A stretch of DNA of 8,813 bases from a candidate division WWE3 bacterium UBA1397 (GTDB lineage Bacteria; Patescibacteriota; WWE3; UBA101185; UBA10185), in the NCBI GenBank assembly GCA_002305205.1, contig DBQJ01000005.1:37274-46086 (forward strand). The letters are read 5' to 3'. Below are positions 6,758-8,813 of this stretch, piece by piece. How positions within the stretch are numbered: position 1 is the stretch's first letter; every line of letters begins with the position of its first letter. Below the pieces are notes generated by a model, which was not told the DNA's origin, searched no databases, and saw only the letters and a program-made list of their open reading frames with translations. A program made the translations under genes and the position numbers.

Positions 6758-7228
6758 CTATTTCTTCTCTTTCTTACTTAACTTTGTACTTTTTTTAGCT
6801 GTCTTCTGTATTTTACTCTTCACCGGTAATTTCTTTGTTTTAACTTCAATCGATTTATCATTCTTTATAGTATCTTTTGATATTTCTTCTTTACCTTTAA
6901 TTTCTTTTTTATCATTAAGATTATGTATTTTTATAACTTTATAAATATTCAAATGTTCTCTGGATCCTCTCTTTTTTCTATACCTGGATTTTGATTTAAA
7001 TCTGGAAACCATAATTTTCCTTGATAGTTTATGACCTGTCAATTCCAATTTAACTTCAATATCTTTCAATACCGGATTTCCGATATGATTCTTCTCTCCA
7101 TCAAAGTAAAATAGTACAGGTACTGATTGTTTACCAATAATTCCTACAGATTCAACTGTATCCCCTTCATGGATACTGTACTGTCTTCCGCCTAATTGTA
7201 TTACTGCATATTTATTCATATAAAACAT
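6758..7228 (-). CDS. rplU: 50S ribosomal protein L21 with lysine-rich C-terminal tail
   Basis: L21 binds 23S rRNA in the large subunit. The core matches the family: KYAVIQLGGRQYSIHEGD (6-23), then KIMVSRFKSKSRYRKKRGSRE (71-91) and YKVIKI (96-101). L21 is normally about 100-105 residues; here a further stretch of about 50 residues (105-156) is very rich in Lys, Glu and Ser/Thr, probably disordered and rRNA-binding. The usual GHRQ motif near the end of the core reads GSRE. Two starts are possible: ATG at 7228, which fits the -10 spacing seen at other genes here, or ATG at 7219 (MNKYAV), which fits the family N-terminus better. No Shine-Dalgarno precedes either. Confidence 0.95.
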   Translation of the reverse strand: MFYMNKYAVIQLGGRQYSIHEGDTVESVGIIGKQSVPVLFYFDGEKNHIGNPVLKDIEVKLELTGHKLSRKIMVSRFKSKSRYRKKRGSREHLNIYKVIKIHNLNDKKEIKGKEEISKDTIKNDKSIEVKTKKLPVKSKIQKTAKKSTKLSKKEKK

Positions 7229-7232
7229 GAAG

Positions 7233-7261
7233 ATATTACACTATAGAGCCAAAAGTGGCAA
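7233..7261 (-). promoter_or_regulatory. Promoter of the rplU-rpmA unit
   Basis: On the minus strand TTGCCA (7261-7256, 5 of 6 to TTGACA) is followed by two overlapping -10 candidates: TAATAT (7238-7233) after 17 bp, or TGTAAT (7240-7235, 5 of 6) after 15 bp. The second lies six bases before the ATG at 7228. The -35 begins right at the stop codon of the upstream gene. Either choice gives a leader of only 0 to about 10 nt. Confidence 0.6.
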
Positions 7262-8614
7262 CTACAAAGCAGTATTTCCTCCTATTACAATCAAAAGGTC
7301 ATATTCTTCGCTATCCTCCAGATTATCTTCTATCTTAACATCCACTATCTTGCCGGTTAGGTCCTTTACTATCATATCCTTAAAATCCTTTGTACTTTCC
7401 TTAAATCTAAGAAGTGTATCTTCCCTTTCTTCTTCCGCTGTATCTATACTAACTACTTGGTATCCTTTATCGTTAAGTAAATCCCTAGTCTTTGCAGCCA
7501 ATCCGGATACACCTGTCCCATTTTCTATTCTAATCCTCAGATCTTCTCTTTTAAGTTCTTTCTGTTCGGATGGTACACTTTCAGGTACTTCGGACTGAGT
7601 ACTTAATACACTTGTTTCTTGATTTACAGCCTGTGCTAGTTCTCCGTTTATTTGATTATTATTTCTCTTTATTATTCCAAAATATACTAGGGAAGCAACC
7701 AATCCTAAACCCAGTACTGTAGATCCAACATAAACCAAGATGGATTTCTTTTTTACCACCTCGGGAAGAGGGATTAAGTTTAAAGCATTAATTTGTGTAT
7801 TAAGTAATGAGGGATCTGTATCACTTATGTAGTTGCATAAAATATTTATTTCCATTCCGGGTGTTGATTCATCAGCCAATCCGGAAACAGGAAGTGATAT
7901 TTTTGATATATCAAAGTCACTTAAAGAAAGCATTTCATAATTTAATGAATATATCTTCTTAATAGGCCCCAGTTTCTTATATAAAGATAGATTATCTGCA
8001 AAATTCTGTAATTCCTTTGAAGTAATTTCCTTCTTTTGTGATATTGAAAAAAATATTCCCCCAAGCTCGGATAGTGCTACTACCTGCTCATCATCTCTTT
8101 TTATTAGAAATACTGCAGGATCTGCCTGCTGTATATACTTTGGTATAACTAAAAGCCATGGGATAATACTTTTTATACTTATTCCTATGTTATTAGATAT
8201 TTCAATATATCTCTCCAATATATTTTTTTTAACCCCAATAAACTGATAAAGAAAGGGTGCAATTTTCTGATAGGAAAAATATAACTCATCTAAATTAATC
8301 TCTCCCAAGTCATGTTTAATCTCGGAGATTATTTGTTCCTGGCTGCCGGAAGATCCTTTGTTCAGTGTAAAAAACCTTAGTATTGTATCCTCAGGTTCTA
8401 ATATAAAATTCAGATTTAAACTACTCTTGGGTTTTCTTACTGTCTTAGAGATAGTTTCCTGCAATATACCTGAAAAAGTAATAGGGTCTTCGATCTTTGA
8501 ATCGTTAACTACATTATTTGTTATCTCCTCCTGCATCGATTTAAATCCACTCTTTGCGTCTACCGATGAGACTCTTAACTTATTGTTATTTAATGAGATA
8601 AACAAATCCTGCAT
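7262..8614 (-). CDS. PilM-like (SHS2/actin-fold) membrane protein with C-terminal LytR_C domain
   Basis: A 450-residue protein in three parts. Residues 1 to about 280 resemble degenerate PilM/EpsL-type proteins of type IV pilus and type II secretion systems: a DLFISLNNNKLRV start, SEIKHDLG (97-104), and YIEISNNIGISIKSIIPW (136-153) like the PilM region linking to its second lobe. NLIPLPE (279-285) recalls the NLLP start of PilN. One membrane segment follows (about 291-313), then a Ser/Glu/Gln-rich linker, then a LytR_C domain (about 358-447) with RIENGTGVSGLAAKTRDLL. This order puts the PilM-like part in the cytoplasm and LytR_C outside. It may link a pilus or envelope machine to the cell wall; this is inference. 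The PilM assignment is moderate and the LytR_C assignment strong. It starts 19 bp after the probable ileS gene. Confidence 0.72.
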   Translation of the reverse strand: MQDLFISLNNNKLRVSSVDAKSGFKSMQEEITNNVVNDSKIEDPITFSGILQETISKTVRKPKSSLNLNFILEPEDTILRFFTLNKGSSGSQEQIISEIKHDLGEINLDELYFSYQKIAPFLYQFIGVKKNILERYIEISNNIGISIKSIIPWLLVIPKYIQQADPAVFLIKRDDEQVVALSELGGIFFSISQKKEITSKELQNFADNLSLYKKLGPIKKIYSLNYEMLSLSDFDISKISLPVSGLADESTPGMEINILCNYISDTDPSLLNTQINALNLIPLPEVVKKKSILVYVGSTVLGLGLVASLVYFGIIKRNNNQINGELAQAVNQETSVLSTQSEVPESVPSEQKELKREDLRIRIENGTGVSGLAAKTRDLLNDKGYQVVSIDTAEEEREDTLLRFKESTKDFKDMIVKDLTGKIVDVKIEDNLEDSEEYDLLIVIGGNTAL

Positions 8615-8620
8615 ATAAAA

Positions 8621-8629
8621 ACTATACCA
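8621..8629 (-). promoter_or_regulatory. Extended -10 element for the PilM-like/LytR_C gene
   Basis: TGGTATAGT on the minus strand fits TGnTATAAT, with TATAGT at 8626-8621 (5 of 6). Six bases follow and then the ATG at 8614, predicting a leaderless transcript. The element lies in the 19-bp gap after the upstream stop codon. No -35 is evident, and read-through from the upstream gene is also likely. Confidence 0.5.
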
Positions 8630-8633
8630 TAAA

Positions 8634-8813
8634 TTACACTCTGGATATTGAAGTTTCTGTTCCAGAACTAAGATTTCTAGCTAATACTTTCTTCTTTATT
8701 TCTTCCTCAAAAAGAGATACTGCTTTATTATTCTCCGGTGTATTTTTATATATAGCATCTATTTGATCTGATATAGATAATCCTAACTTTTTTCTAATAT
8801 CCTGAATTTCTCT
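8634..8813 (-). CDS. ileS: Isoleucyl-tRNA synthetase, C-terminal end (partial)
   Basis: An open frame enters from the right edge and ends at TAA (8636-8634), giving 59 residues. It starts REIQDIRKKLGLSISDQI, which matches the C-terminal DUF5915 region of the eukaryote-like type of IleRS (pattern REIq.lRK..Gl..sD.I), and continues with an acidic/lysine-rich helix (LFEEEIKKKVLARNL) as in that domain. IleRS charges tRNA-Ile with isoleucine in the cytoplasm. Only the tail is visible, so a related synthetase tail or another coiled protein cannot be fully excluded. It is followed after 19 bp by the PilM-like gene on the same strand. Confidence 0.68.
   Translation of the reverse strand, partial: REIQDIRKKLGLSISDQIDAIYKNTPENNKAVSLFEEEIKKKVLARNLSSGTETSISRV

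Noticed and set aside
7227..7598. Open frame of 123 codons on the plus strand opposite the LytR_C region
   Set aside because: Ser/Leu-rich translation typical of antisense reading of a Lys/Glu-rich gene; it also overlaps the rplU promoter.
8358..8618. Open frame of 86 codons on the plus strand opposite the PilM-like start
   Set aside because: Antisense shadow with no family features.

Overview
The window is AT-rich, very tightly packed, and looks like a piece of a small bacterial genome, most likely from the Candidate Phyla Radiation (Patescibacteria). This placement is an inference. It rests on the low GC, gene gaps of 0 to about 45 bp, the near absence of Shine-Dalgarno sequences, the divergent L21 and L27, and a PilM-like protein fused to a LytR_C domain. 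TGA ends at least two genes, so nothing calls for the TGA-as-glycine code of some members of this group. The phylum cannot be settled from the sequence alone.

Left part (1-5800), surface glycan genes: two divergent units start from a 34-bp spacer at 3307-3340. The minus-strand unit encodes a membrane-anchored clan GH-A glycosidase, a Wzx-type flippase and an O-antigen polymerase/ligase-like protein that runs off the left edge. The plus-strand unit encodes a membrane-anchored GH18 protein with an altered active-site motif and a GT-C membrane glycosyltransferase. The last gene is split by an apparent frameshift at a (TA)5 tract. Together they fit assembly, export, polymerisation and trimming of a cell-surface polysaccharide.

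Middle (5801-6510): a tRNA-Val(CAC) with encoded CCA on the minus strand, and a complete signal peptidase I gene (lepB) diverging from it. lepB overlaps the convergent rpmA by 17 bp.

Right part (6494-8813), minus strand: the 3' end of a probable isoleucyl-tRNA synthetase gene, then a PilM-like/LytR_C membrane protein, then rplU (L21, with a lysine-rich tail) and rpmA (L27). rplU has its own probable promoter.

The most striking pattern is at the start sites. Each gene that begins a transcription unit, and also the tRNA, has a -10-like hexamer 5-6 nt upstream of the start codon (or of the mature tRNA 5' end), with no ribosome binding site. This predicts leaderless mRNAs and possibly a tRNA transcript without a 5' leader. 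No CRISPR array, insertion sequence, attachment site or convincing intrinsic terminator was seen, and no gene-free stretch exceeds 45 bp.
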